This document shows positions 11,764 through 22,000 of a stretch of 64,000 nt of DNA, one piece after another. Origin of the DNA: Chlorokybus atmophyticus (taxonomy: Eukaryota; Streptophyta; Chlorokybophyceae; Chlorokybales; Chlorokybaceae); assembly GCA_009103225.1 (NCBI GenBank), contig RHPI01001412.1, positions 101,840-165,839 of the forward strand, in the 5' to 3' direction. Below the pieces are notes generated by a model. That model made no database searches. It was given only the letters and a program-made list of their open reading frames with translations, and was not told the origin of the DNA. Within the stretch, counting starts at the first letter, position 1, and the number at the start of each line of letters is the position of its first letter. The translations under genes and the position numbers were made by a program.

Positions 11764-12657
11764 ATGAAGTGGCAGGGTGCAAATTCTAAGCTCACAGTTC
11801 GGCTGCTGAACCATCACGGCAACGCTTCTGGACCCGGAAGTGACCCACAACAACAAGACATACGTCATCGGGTCACCCGGAGCCAGCTTTGAGATTGAAT
11901 GCTGCGCAGCAGCCTGCAGCTTTTCCAACCCCACCCACGAGCCTGTCATTGTTGCATTGGCTATTGACAGCAAGCGTCTTGCTTACTGCAGCACAAGCCG
12001 TCTAAGCAGACCCGTCATATTTATAGGATGGCTTGCAGCAACAGATTTCTCGGAATACCAGCGCTTCATATTCTCATCTCCTGGTGCTGTTGGCTCAGGT
12101 GAGTCGGATGATACTCAGGCAGGGCTGGTGAACATTAACTGCTCCGTTAGTGGGCTTCACTCCCGGTTGCCCAAGTCATGAATTTGATGAGCTGGGTTCA
12201 AAGAGAGTGGAGAATCTAGCTGGGAAGATGTTTTTTTCAATCGGCCTTGCTCGTTACTGCTGCTGGTGATAAGGTCAGCTGCCCACCAACTGGAATGGTG
12301 TACTATCCTGCTCGAGGGCACAGTCTCGGATCCTTCTCGCTGCGCGTGGAGATAGCAGAAGTGCTCTTGTTGCGAGGCGTGTTGTCGCACGCCAACTATG
12401 AACACGCGAAGCTGCTGCCACCAGCTTCGCAACGGAGCAGTGTTGTTGACAATGCTGCTGGCAATGCTGCTGGCGATGCTGTTGCCCCATGTGCCACTTT
12501 CAACAAACGCATGAAGTTGGAGGCACCTGCGAGGCGGCGTGTCCATACCAAAGATAGAGTGCATGATCTCACCGGCGACAGCAGTGAGGACGATGAAATT
12601 CAGGTGTGGACAATTGCCGAAAAGGCCAAAACAGAGCAAGCTGTGGAAATCTGCTGA
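11764..12657 (+). pseudogene. Family copy A: SUMO-tail family protein, frameshifted
   Basis: The start is the MKWQ Met shared with the intact copies C and D. The frame breaks near 11827-11845 (extra bases against C and D where they read HGNAYPEVTH), resumes as KTYVIGSPGASFEIECC, and breaks again before 12181. A third segment opens at about 12235 after a run of seven T (12231-12237), where one T too many would explain the shift. It reads LVTAAGDK, RVEIAEVLLLRGVLS and ends with MKLEAPARRRVH, then HDLTGDSSEDDEIQVW, then AKTEQAVE. The domain order is therefore the same as in C and D: an N-terminal beta-rich-looking domain, a KFF..TAAGDK core, and an acidic SUMO-interaction-like tail. It is either a pseudogene or a copy with assembly errors at homopolymers. 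Confidence 0.8.
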
Positions 12658-13599
12658 CAAAGCACCTGTGTATTTGTACATAATCGTTGCCTAGCTCAGG
12701 CTGATATACATAGGTACAGAAGTTAATGCTCATGGGTAGAATAAAGATAGTTGTGTAGCTACGCTACATCGTGCCCTGGTTCCTAACACAATGCTAAGCA
12801 GCATAGTTAGGTTGCGTGCAGCCTGCATGCTATGACTATTTTATGTGCAGCACAAGAGTGCCATGCCTTCAGGTGCTGGTGATGAAAGAGTTGCTGCCCG
12901 CTCTGCTGGGAGAAGAGTCACACTCCTTTTCTCAGATTGCGTCGGTGCTTGGCAATGCCGGTTGAAGCAGCGCAAAGCTGACTATTTGTGACTGCATTTT
13001 GTTCTGCCATAGTTCATGCGCAACCTGTCACAGCACCAAACATGCACCCCGCATGCACTCAATACAGCTGTGTACGATGTAAGAGCACATGCATACATGT
13101 GGCAAGCTTGCGGCCTTTGCAGCTGCACAAGTCAGCATGGAAAATGGTGTCGGGTGTAACGCTACTAGTCAAGCTGAGGTTTGCTCTAGACAACAACTTC
13201 TTACTCGTGCACTCGATGCGGCCAGTTTCGAGAGCTGCACAAGTTGCACGTCGTCGCACAACAGGCAAATGACACCATCGACGCAAGCCAGACTCATATT
13301 AAGTTAGCCCAGCTCCAGCGCCGGTATAGCGCAGCAGACCGCAGCTTCGCCTTGGTTCAAATTACAACGCATGCCAGACGGCAACGCGGAAACCAAATTA
13401 GGCCTGTATAAATGACAACTCCGCCACCAACTCCCCCACCGCCGCCGCCTCCCCCGCCACCGCTTTCCCGCCACAGCTTGGCTAACACAGGCAAAGGCCC
13501 TCTCCCAGTGTCAAACGCCATTCCTCACTCACTCTTGTCATAACTACCGCTGATGTGACACGGATACTTGATCATGTAACGTAGGCTGCCGACCGTCAC
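12658..13599. repeat. Spacer between copies A and B, containing the family-associated repeat
   Basis: About 13085-13345 is an inverted match of 63180-63415 and of part of 59000-59130. Shared words include GCAGCTGCACAAG..CAGCATGG and GACACCATCGACGCAAGCCAGA. A shorter copy is at 16085-16340. After it comes a CCGCC/CTCCGCC-rich run at 13420-13470. No gene is seen. Confidence 0.6.
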
Positions 13600-14090
13600 G
13601 TTATGGGCGAGAGAGCACATAAGTGCTGTGCACCGTGCATGGCAAGCTTGGCAACGAGGCGAAAGAGGAGGAAGCGGCGGAGGTGGAGGCGAAGGCGGAG
13701 GCTGAGAAGGAGCAAGTCGCAAGCAGGAAGAGGGTAAGTGGAAACCTAGCAATTGCAGCAGGCTTCTGTGGGTTGTCAGCTAAAACGGCAGCAGCATTTT
13801 GCTGATGTTGCAGGCTGCGTTTGCGCCAGCTGCCTCGGTAAGCTTGGTCTTGGTCTTGGTCTGGTCTGATTGTGCTGTGCCTGCCAGCTTGCAGCTCGTC
13901 TGTGGCTTGAGCATAAGAGCGTGCTCGCTTGTGTTCCTTATTGAGCGATTGCACTCAGTAACTGCAATGCTGAGAACAAAGCAGCCTGCTTTGTCGTATC
14001 AGCCGTCAGTGCGCTGGCCAGTATGGGATGTAGCCCTTGCCGTCACCATCGATTTCACCGCAGAGCAGCATTGCACAAACAGCACTTGAC
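13600..14090 (+). other. Leader module of family copy B, with an acidic-repeat exon candidate
   Basis: At 13640-13735 a GAG/GCG-rich frame reads GKLGNEAKEEEAAEVEAKAE and stops being open at a GTAAGT-type donor (13734). It is followed by a possible 24-base micro-exon (13813-13836) between TTGCAG and GTAAGC, and by the conserved intron block 13837-13894. A following stretch near 14010-14060 encodes PVWDVALAV. The right-end module encodes CQPVWDVAWSV at the same place (62430-62480, minus strand). Conservation across copies suggests shared 5' exons. Whether they are translated is uncertain. Confidence 0.45.
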
Positions 14091-14619
14091 ACAGGGCATC
14101 AAGCGTTGTTTCCATATGCTGTTTGCTCACAGACACTGTTCTGTGCCTTATGGTGTGGTTGCAGGCTTTCAAGCTTTAAATAGTTGAATACTTCACAGCT
14201 TGATACCGTAAACGGTTGCTGTTTATGCATGCGTATAGCTTGGCCGCTAGAGGGTGTCTGCTTGGCTGCTTGAGGGTGTTGTGCGACCTTATGCAAGTCG
14301 ATAGCAGCGTTGTTCTTCACAAGTTCGGTAGCTGAAGCAAGCCACAGCATCATCCCGCTGCTTGTGTCATATCTCCAGCAGAAGCTTGTTTGCAAGTCGT
14401 GCTGTCCATTAGGACAGCGACATGAATGCACTACTGCGTCACATGCACACGCACATGCATCCATGCGAGCGCACGTGCATGCAGACTGCTGCAAGCTTGG
14501 CACAAGCATACCAATCATGCACATGCGCAGCGCAGCAATAAGGTTGCAACTTGATGACATGTGGACAGACAGCACATGCCAGCGGTATAACTTGTGTTGC
14601 TGTCTGTTGTGCCAGCAGA

Positions 14620-15600
14620 CAGATGAAAGGCAGAGCAGTAACTGCGAGCTGACGACTCACCTGCTTGACCTGCACGGCAACGCATACCCAGAGGTCACTC
14701 ACAACAATGACATATACGTCATAAGGTCACCCGGACCCAGCTTAAAGATCACATGCTGCGCAATGGCGTGTGAAATGTTTCAGCCTACGCATGAGCCTGT
14801 TATTGTGAAGATACATATCGACAGCCAGCTGCTGTGTTACTGCCGCAGGAGCCCTCCGAGCGAACCTGAAATATTTGAAGGATGGCTCACAGCAGCAGAT
14901 TTCTTAGAATACAAGCGCCTGTCATCTTCTCAGTGCCTGGTGCTGATGGCTCAGGCAAAGCATGTGACGCGCACACCGGCGAAAGTACAATGCATTGCTA
15001 TGCGGAAATGGGCGCAACTCCTGCTCCTTTGCTCTGCGTGGACACGCTGTGCACAAAGAGTGTGAAGAAGCTGCTTGGTAAGAAGTTCTACGAGTCTACA
15101 TCGCTCATAACAGATGCTGGCGACAAAATGAGCTGCCCACCCCTGACTGTTGTTGTCGCGTGTCAACCCCAAACACGAGAAACTGCTGCCGCCGGCTTTG
15201 CAACCGAGCAATGTTGTTGGCAATGTTGTCCCATGCGCTGCTCCCACCAATCCAGTGAAGTTGAAGGCACCGGTGAGGGGGCATGTCCACACACATGATA
15301 AAGTACATGATCTCACCGTTGACAGTGATGAGGACGATGAGATTCAAGTGAGGACGGTTGCTAAACGAGTTAATACAGAGCAACCTGCCACATCCTGCCT
15401 GTTGAGCAGTATTGTTGGCAATGTTGCCCCATGGGCTGCTCCCACCAATCCAGTGAAGTTGGAGGCACCGTTGCGGGGGTATGTCCACACACATGATAAA
15501 GTACATGATGTCCGGTGACAATGATGAGGACGATGAGATTCAAGTGTGGACGGTTGCTAAACGAGCAAAAATAGAGCAACCTGCCACTCTCCGGGAGAAC
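14620..15600 (+). pseudogene. Family copy B: frameshifted, with a duplicated SUMO-type tail
   Basis: It aligns to C and D from the start region (ATGAAAGGCAG, with the TGG lost) through CELTTHLLDLHGNAYPEVTH, IYVIRSPGPSLKITCC, FEGWLTAADFLEY (then a frameshift), VDTLCTKSVKKLLGKKFY, SLITDAGDK and so on. The C-terminal region is present twice in tandem. Unit 1 is about 15207-15405 and unit 2 about 15406-15600. Each carries a Lys motif (VKLK or VKLE), a basic-His segment and the DEDDEIQV acidic tail. In unit 2 the DLT core is disrupted by a small indel (HDVR-stop). At least three frameshifts are present, so it is probably a pseudogene. Confidence 0.78.
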
Positions 15601-16085
15601 TAATACGCAACTATACGCCCTCTCAATTAAGTGATAGGGACCCAGCGCTTAAGTGGTGCATAATCAACCTTGCAGGCCCCCGTGAGCACCGTCAGCCGCA
15701 ATTACTGCATTTAGGCCCGCCTCGGGTTGGCAAGAGTGACTTTCTGCATACGCTAGGTGAGTTTTTAAATATCTATCAAGTGCCGTTGAGAAAAGATGAC
15801 TTTTAGCGGGCGACCCTGTCTTGTGACATGTGTGTAGTGGATGAGTTACACGGGATAGGTTCAGTTCTCCGGTGTTGAACTTGCTATTGGACGGTCAAAG
15901 GGTGCGATTGGACGCAAAGTATAGTCGGGTTTTTTTTAAGGATCGTAATCTTCCAATAGTGTTAAGAACTCATAATTATCCAGATATGGGTGACAGGATG
16001 CGCCAAGAGGCTTTTGATACCCGAGTAACCTCTGTAACGCTTTCGTCTGTTAAGCATTTAAGTGGCCCTGCTTACTTGACTTCTC
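15601..16085 (+). pseudogene. Fragment like the helicase part of a CRESS-DNA-virus Rep (endogenised, broken)
   Basis: An AT-richer block sits between the tail of copy B and the family repeat. It encodes, in order, a Walker A motif (GPPRVGKS, 15714-15737), a Walker B region (CVVDELHG, about 15831-15854) and, in another frame, a lysine-containing stretch followed by a motif-C-like strand ending in the sensor Asn (about 15950-15985). It finishes with the F-x-x-R-V segment that ends superfamily-3 helicase domains of circular Rep-encoding ssDNA viruses. It is broken by an in-frame TAG at 15804-15806 and a frameshift near 15860-15870. No nicking (HUH) domain was found upstream. The identification rests on motif order and spacing only, and the virus group cannot be named. 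Confidence 0.72.
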
Positions 16086-16486
16086 ACAGGTGCACTGTAT
16101 GCGGCCGGGGTTTTGGCGCAAGTTGCACATTGCCAGTAACATGTTGTCAGAGGCAAACGACACCAACACGCAAGCCAGATTCATCTCATATTAACTCAGT
16201 TCAGCTCAGCTCAGCGCAGCGCAGCGCAGATTATTAGCTCCAATCCCGGTTCAGCGCAACAGACTGCAGCTGCGCCTCGGTTGAAACACAACGCATGTTA
16301 GACAGCCAACGCGAGAAACCAAATGTACCAATGACAGCTCCGCCACCAGCTCCCCCACCGCCTCCCTCGCCATCGCCCTCTCCATCAACACCGCCACCCT
16401 CGGCAAACACAGGCACCCGCGCAATGCAATCATTCATTCATTCAACACATGCATTGCCTTTAAACTGTAAAGGTTTGTACTGTGCG
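16086..16486. repeat. Family-associated repeat, interrupted by chromovirus 2
   Basis: It contains a run of CAGCTCAGCTCAGCGCAG near 16200-16225 (AGCTG/GCTCA-type pentamers, also at 58922-58955 and 63146-63176), the CCAATCCCGGTTCAGCGCAACAG block seen at 13310-13350, and a CCACCGCC-rich run. The element inserted at GTGCG (16482-16486), where a next family copy would be expected. Confidence 0.6.
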
Positions 16487-16825
16487 TGTAACGGTGTGCT
16501 ACCTCCATAGAGGTTCCCCGCCCTTATTTAGGATTAAATAAGGGTCCCAACGGGATTATACAGCCTATTAAGCCTTATTAGGGCCGTTAACCTAGTGTTA
16601 AGGCCCTAATGTAGTGTTACTTAACTATAACACTGATATCGACATGAGACATGAGTCTCATGTTGATATCAGCTGCATGGCGGCGCTGCTAACGCAGCGG
16701 CCGCCATAGCCAGAGCATCTTTTGCTCTGGCAACTGCCCCGGCAGTGGCGGCGGCGGCGGCGAGGCTGGTGGTGGTGTTGGGGTAGGGGATTAAAGGGAG
16801 GAGGGGCACACCCTCTCTCCTGACA
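16487..16825 (+). repeat. 5' LTR of chromovirus 2
   Basis: It begins TGTAACGGTGTGCTACC and ends TCTCTCCTGACA. It contains several short inverted repeats, including GATATCGACATGAGAC..GTCTCATG..GATATC, and a GGCGGCGGCGGCG run near its right end. Confidence 0.96.
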
Positions 16826-17634
16826 TTGGTATCGGAGCACGGGCGGCAAGGGGCCTGTGGGAGGGGCGGCGGCAGGCGGCAGGCACTGCAGGGGCGGCGG
16901 CAGGCACTGCGTCGGCAGGCGGCACTGCGGCGGCAAACTAGCGGTAGTTAAAAGTTTTGTTTGGTTTAACTGTTGTAGTTAAACGCTGCTGCTGGTGCCT
17001 AGCCTAGCCTAGCCTAGCCTATGCATGCCATGCCATGCCATGCCTAACTTGTCCTAGTTTAGTTGTTATTGTGTGAAGGGGGGCGGCCATCCAGGCCCCT
17101 CCCTGAAGCATTGCATCCAAGCACATAACATAGTAATCATATATTGTTTACTATAATCTTTGTGTGCTAACCACCACGTGGATTCGTGGTGGTGAAGGGC
17201 TTTTTATCTATTTTTTTGGATAAATTCCCTTGGGGGCAGTTCGGTGGCAACATCGACTGTCTCGGTACCGCCAGTCAGTGCGGTGAGGCCGCCAGAATTT
17301 TTCTGTGCGGTCGATATCAAACTCACAACTCACAACTTGTCGATATCGGCCTGTAGGGCTGATTCAACGAGATTTTGGCACTTTGGGTGTCAATTGTGAT
17401 TGTAAGTTGAGCTGGGTTGTACAAAGTGAAAACTTTGAGCAGCCATAGCTCGTGAGCCGTCGCGTGCATTCGCGTGCGGTTTGTTGCACAGTGATTGTCT
17501 AGTTGAGAGGTGTGTGGAGAGCTCTTGTTTGGGCTGAATACTCCACGTTTACCCCTCCAAACTTGACAGGACAAAATCACTAGTATTCGACGTTTTCATA
17601 GTGCACAACTTTCCGTGTTTGTGCACTATTTGAA

Positions 17635-19089
17635 GGAGAGGGAGGTGAAAAGTACTTCACCGTCCCTGATTCATCATCCTCATATGAGCCATCCAGTGAT
17701 GACAAAGTGAGGGACTCGGACACGAGTGAGAGCTATAAGCTCACTGACAGTGACAAGGAAGAAGAGGCTAAGCAAGATAGCGAAGCTTCCCCCGACCTGT
17801 CTACCCACAGTGAGCCAGCTGTAATGGACACACCGAGTGTCATTGGCGGAGCCATTGAAAAGTATGCGCGCGAGCGCAAGACTTTACTTGACGCCCACCC
17901 GCAGCTTCGTCAAGAAGTGTGGGATGCATGGGCGCAGAAGGTTCGTAATGGCTATGAAACAGATTTTGCCACTCTCCCTCGCACTAGTAAGGAGATGGTG
18001 ATCCGCATGATTGAGCACGAGTTGACGAACAATGTTCCGCCACTCGTGCGTGGTGATCCAAAAGTGGCTGCTCTGATGGCCGTCTACGATAGGCCGCTCC
18101 CATACGAAGGGAAGCGGATGGCGTTTGAGGCCTTAGCCAACTTGATGGTTGAAACGCAGCAGCGTTGCAAGGATGTGTTCTGGTACTTGGGACCTAACTT
18201 GGAAAATAAGTTGGCTGGCCGAGTGAAGTTGGAGGCACGCCTCGATGCGATGCAATCTGAGTTGATGGCGCTGCGTCAGCAAGTAGCGGGTGCTGCTTCA
18301 TCAGTTGGCGCATCAGTGGGGCTGCCGGTTACGGCATTGAACAAACCTGAAAAGTTCAAGCCTAACGGTAGTGTAAGTATCCATGATTGGGTGGTGACTG
18401 TCGAACATTACCTGACAGCGCTAAAGCGCCCGGTGGGTGAGCACGTTGCCGTTGCTGAGTTGCTTATGCCATCTGATGCTCTCGCCGAATGGGCACGACA
18501 AACAGAGCATGGCGCTGTGAAGACAGTACCAGCACTGTTTCAGTTTCTGATGGAGCGCTATGGTGGCATGGATCCGGCTACTCAGGCTCGTAACAAACTT
18601 AGCAAGTTGCGACAGAATGGTCGAGCAGCATCAGTGTATCTGCAGGAGTTCCAAGCATTAGTTGGTCGTGCCAATAGCGGCCTGATGCCTATGGACAAAG
18701 CTGAGCAGTTCGAGTTGTACAAGCGTGGCTTGGATGCGCGTGTTCGCGATCAGCTGCAGTACAACACTGCAACGGGGCTTCCTTGGGTTCCTGATGACTT
18801 GGCCAAGCTGCAAAAGCTAAGTGTTTACCTGTACAATGATGACACGGTCGTGCAGGAAAAGTCGAACGTGACAGCTATGGCCAAGCCGCAAGGGGGGGGA
18901 ATAAAGCGCTATCCTCCGCCGAGTGTACATGTGGCGAAGAAAGCGAAGACATTCGCTCCTCGAATTGGTGGTACGTCTGCTGGTAATGCACCTACTGCAG
19001 CTCGCACCTGTTTCATCTGCCATCAGCCGGGTCACGTTGCAAAGGCCTGTCCTACGAAGGCGAAGGGCAAAGCCAAGAAGGTTGAATAG
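17635..19089 (+). pseudogene. Gag of chromovirus 2, start codon lost
   Basis: The frame matches the intact gag of element 3 but lacks the 31 bases that hold its ATG (MSDQGEGG). The first in-frame ATG now available is near 17824 (MDTPSVIGG), about 60 codons inside the protein. It contains a capsid-type region (PEKFKPNGSVSIHDWVVTVE) and a zinc knuckle CFICHQPGHVAKAC (C-x2-C-x4-H-x4-C) near the C-terminus. It ends at TAG (19087-19089), after which the same frame continues as pol. It could still supply a shortened Gag, or be rescued by Gag from element 3. Confidence 0.85.
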
Positions 19090-22000
19090 GATTACGCTGT
19101 GGCTGATGTAGCAAAGGTTGATAGTCAGTTGCTTGAGATACAAGCAGTTAACTGGTTTGATAATCTGTCTCAAATGCATGTAATGACGCATGCATGGCAA
19201 ACACATCACAAGTTACCACTGTTTGATGTTGCAACAGTGGAAGCAAATACTTGTGTACTGGTACATGTGAAATTTAACATGCTTACCGACGTGTTGCACA
19301 CATTGAGTGAATTGCAATGTAAACACAGATCCCTGAGTGTGGTAGCAATGGTGCCAAAATATCATGGCCCATGGTTGAAGTATACTCGAGGGGGTACTGT
19401 TTTAAAACAATTCACCAAGCGCGAGACTGGGACAATTCGATTATCAGCAATATTAATCAACCCCCGCATTAGTCACGGATTCTTGGCTACCTTTCAAGGA
19501 CGAGTGGTACCTTTGTTGTGGACATTCAGTGGCACAATGCAAGGTGTGAATAGCTCGTTTTTGATTGACACTGGTGCGACACACAACTTCGTGGACGAGC
19601 AATGGGTTGCGCGCAATAAAATCATGCGCAAACCCTCAGCATTTTCGGCTGCCGGTGCTGGGGGTACATTGCCAGTGACGGGAGAAGTAAAATTGAAGGT
19701 TAAAATTGGTAATTATTATGCCAATCTTGCCTTTATAGTAGTAGCAATCAACATATCTGGTGTTGATGTGGTACTAGGCCAAGAATGGCAAAATAATGTC
19801 ACAATGACATTGGATACGGGTGCACGCTTGTGCACAGTAAAGAAAGGCGGTAAGCGGATTACATTGTCTGTGAAAGGGTCGCATAGCTTGGAATTCAAGC
19901 AACCCGACCCTGCGTTACTCACGGCACTACAGGTGAAACGTGCGTTGCGCAAAAACACACCGGCTTTTCTGGTACATTTGTCTTCATCAGATGACATTGC
20001 GCCGGGTAGTACTGAAGGTGTGGCAGACCTCATTGAGGAATATCAAGATGTGTTCTCAGATGAGTTGCCGGGCTTGCCTCCTGACCGAGGTGTCGGACAC
20101 ACTATACCATTAATTCCTGATAGTGATCCTCCTTTTCGGCCAATATATAGGCTAAGCCCTAGAGAAAGGGGGGAAATGGAAACACAAATCAAGGAGTTAT
20201 TGGAAAAAGGATTGATTGAACCAAGTTCTTCACCCTTTGGCGCACCCATCCTATTTGTGATGAAAAAGAATGGAAAATTGCGCATGTGTGTGGACTATCG
20301 TGCTTTAAACAAAATCACGGTGAAAAATCGATACCCGTTGCCACGGATTGATGACGTGTTTGATAAACTATCAGGTAATGCATACTTCAGTACATTAGAC
20401 CTGACAAGTGGATATCATCAGATCCGAATTCATTCCGCTGATGTCTATAAGACAGCTTTCAGAACACCTTCGGGCCATTATCAATACAAAGTGCTACCCT
20501 TTGGATTGACGAATGCGCCTGCTGTGTTTCAGAAGGAAATGAATAAAATTTTCGGTAATATACTTGGCAAGTATGTTATGGTTTACTTGGATGACATTAT
20601 TGTCTTTAGTAAAACCAAAGAGGAACATAAGCAACACTTAGAAGCGGTGTTTACTTTGTTGCGGAAGCATCATTTATTTGCCAGCCTTGCAAAATGTGAC
20701 TTTTGCAAATCGGAGTTACCATTCTTGGGACATGTTGTGAGTGGTGCGGGTGTAAAGCCTGACCCTCGCAAGGTGCAAGTTGTCAAGAATTGGCCTCAAC
20801 CCAAAAATATTCATCAACTGAGATCATTTTTGGGATTGGCAAATTATTTTCGCAAATTTATGATGGGTTATTCTACAGTTGTAATGCCCTTGACTAAATT
20901 GTTGCGAAAGGACGCGCCATTTTCTTGGACGTCAGACCAAGAAGCTGCTATGCAACAAGTGAAGTTAGCATTAACTTCAGCTCCAGTATTGGCATTGCCA
21001 AATTGGGATAAACATTTCACTGTGGTCAGTGATGCTTCCACCCTTGGGTGTGGTGCAGTACTACTGCAAGACGGCAGACCATGTGCTTATGAAAGTAGGA
21101 AGTTTATCCCAGCGGAGGTAAACTACACTACTACTGAGCAAGAGTTGCTTGGTGTCGTACATGCTCTCGAAACTTGGCGATGTTACTTAGAGGGAGTTCA
21201 GTTCACAGTGGTGACTGATCACAACCCATTAGTATACTTCTCAACGCAGCTGACCTTGTCACGTAGGCAAGCTCGCTGGAATGAGTTTCTGTCGCGATTT
21301 ACTTTTGAATGGGTATATCGGCCTGGCAGAACTAATGTGGCAGATCCTTTAAGTCGCTGTCCGTCATTATTGGCAGTTATGCGTGCGCAATTGCTTGCGA
21401 CGCAAGTTACATTGCCCGCTAATGATGCATTTGTGCAATCTGTTTTGCATGGGTATTCCTTAGACCCATGGTTCTCACGGCAAGAGAATATACAACAGCT
21501 TGAAGCACGAGACAACTTGTATTATATGGGTGCTAGCTTGGTGATACCTGACCATGCTGGGCTACGCATGCAATGCATAGCTGATGTACACGACCCACCG
21601 TACGCTGGGCACTTTGGAAATCGCAAGACTACCAAGGCAGCGCAACAGCTGTACTGGTGGCCATCGTTGCCTGTTGACGTAAAGCGTTATGTTGACACCT
21701 GTGACAAATGTCAGCGTGACAAGCCGTTACGTCAGAAACCCGCTGGGTTGCTGCGACCTTTGCCTGTTCCTGATGGCAAATGGGAAAGTGTGAGTATGGA
21801 CTTAATTACTGAGCTCCCAGAGACAGCATTAGGTCACACTGCGGTTGCAGTTTTCGTGGATCGTTTAACAAAAATGGTCCACATTGTCCCTTGTCGCACG
21901 GAGATAGGCTCCCGTGAGTTGGCGATGGTTTTTGTCGCGTCTGTGTTCAAGTTGCATGGCTTGCCCCGCAACTTCGTGTCAGATCGCGATCCGCGATTTG

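Noticed and set aside
12275-12490. Open frame of repeated Gln-His codons on the minus strand opposite copy A.
   Set aside because: It is a mirror of the GTTGCTGGCAATGCTGCTGG repeats in copy A. It has no independent start context or conservation in other copies.
16658-16936. Pro- and Arg-rich frames in the LTRs and leaders (also 29003-29385, 35597-35875, 23154-23678).
   Set aside because: They follow GGC/CCG triplet runs of the LTR and are opposite to or outside the element genes. No conserved start, and the 10-bp LTR deletion shifts them freely.
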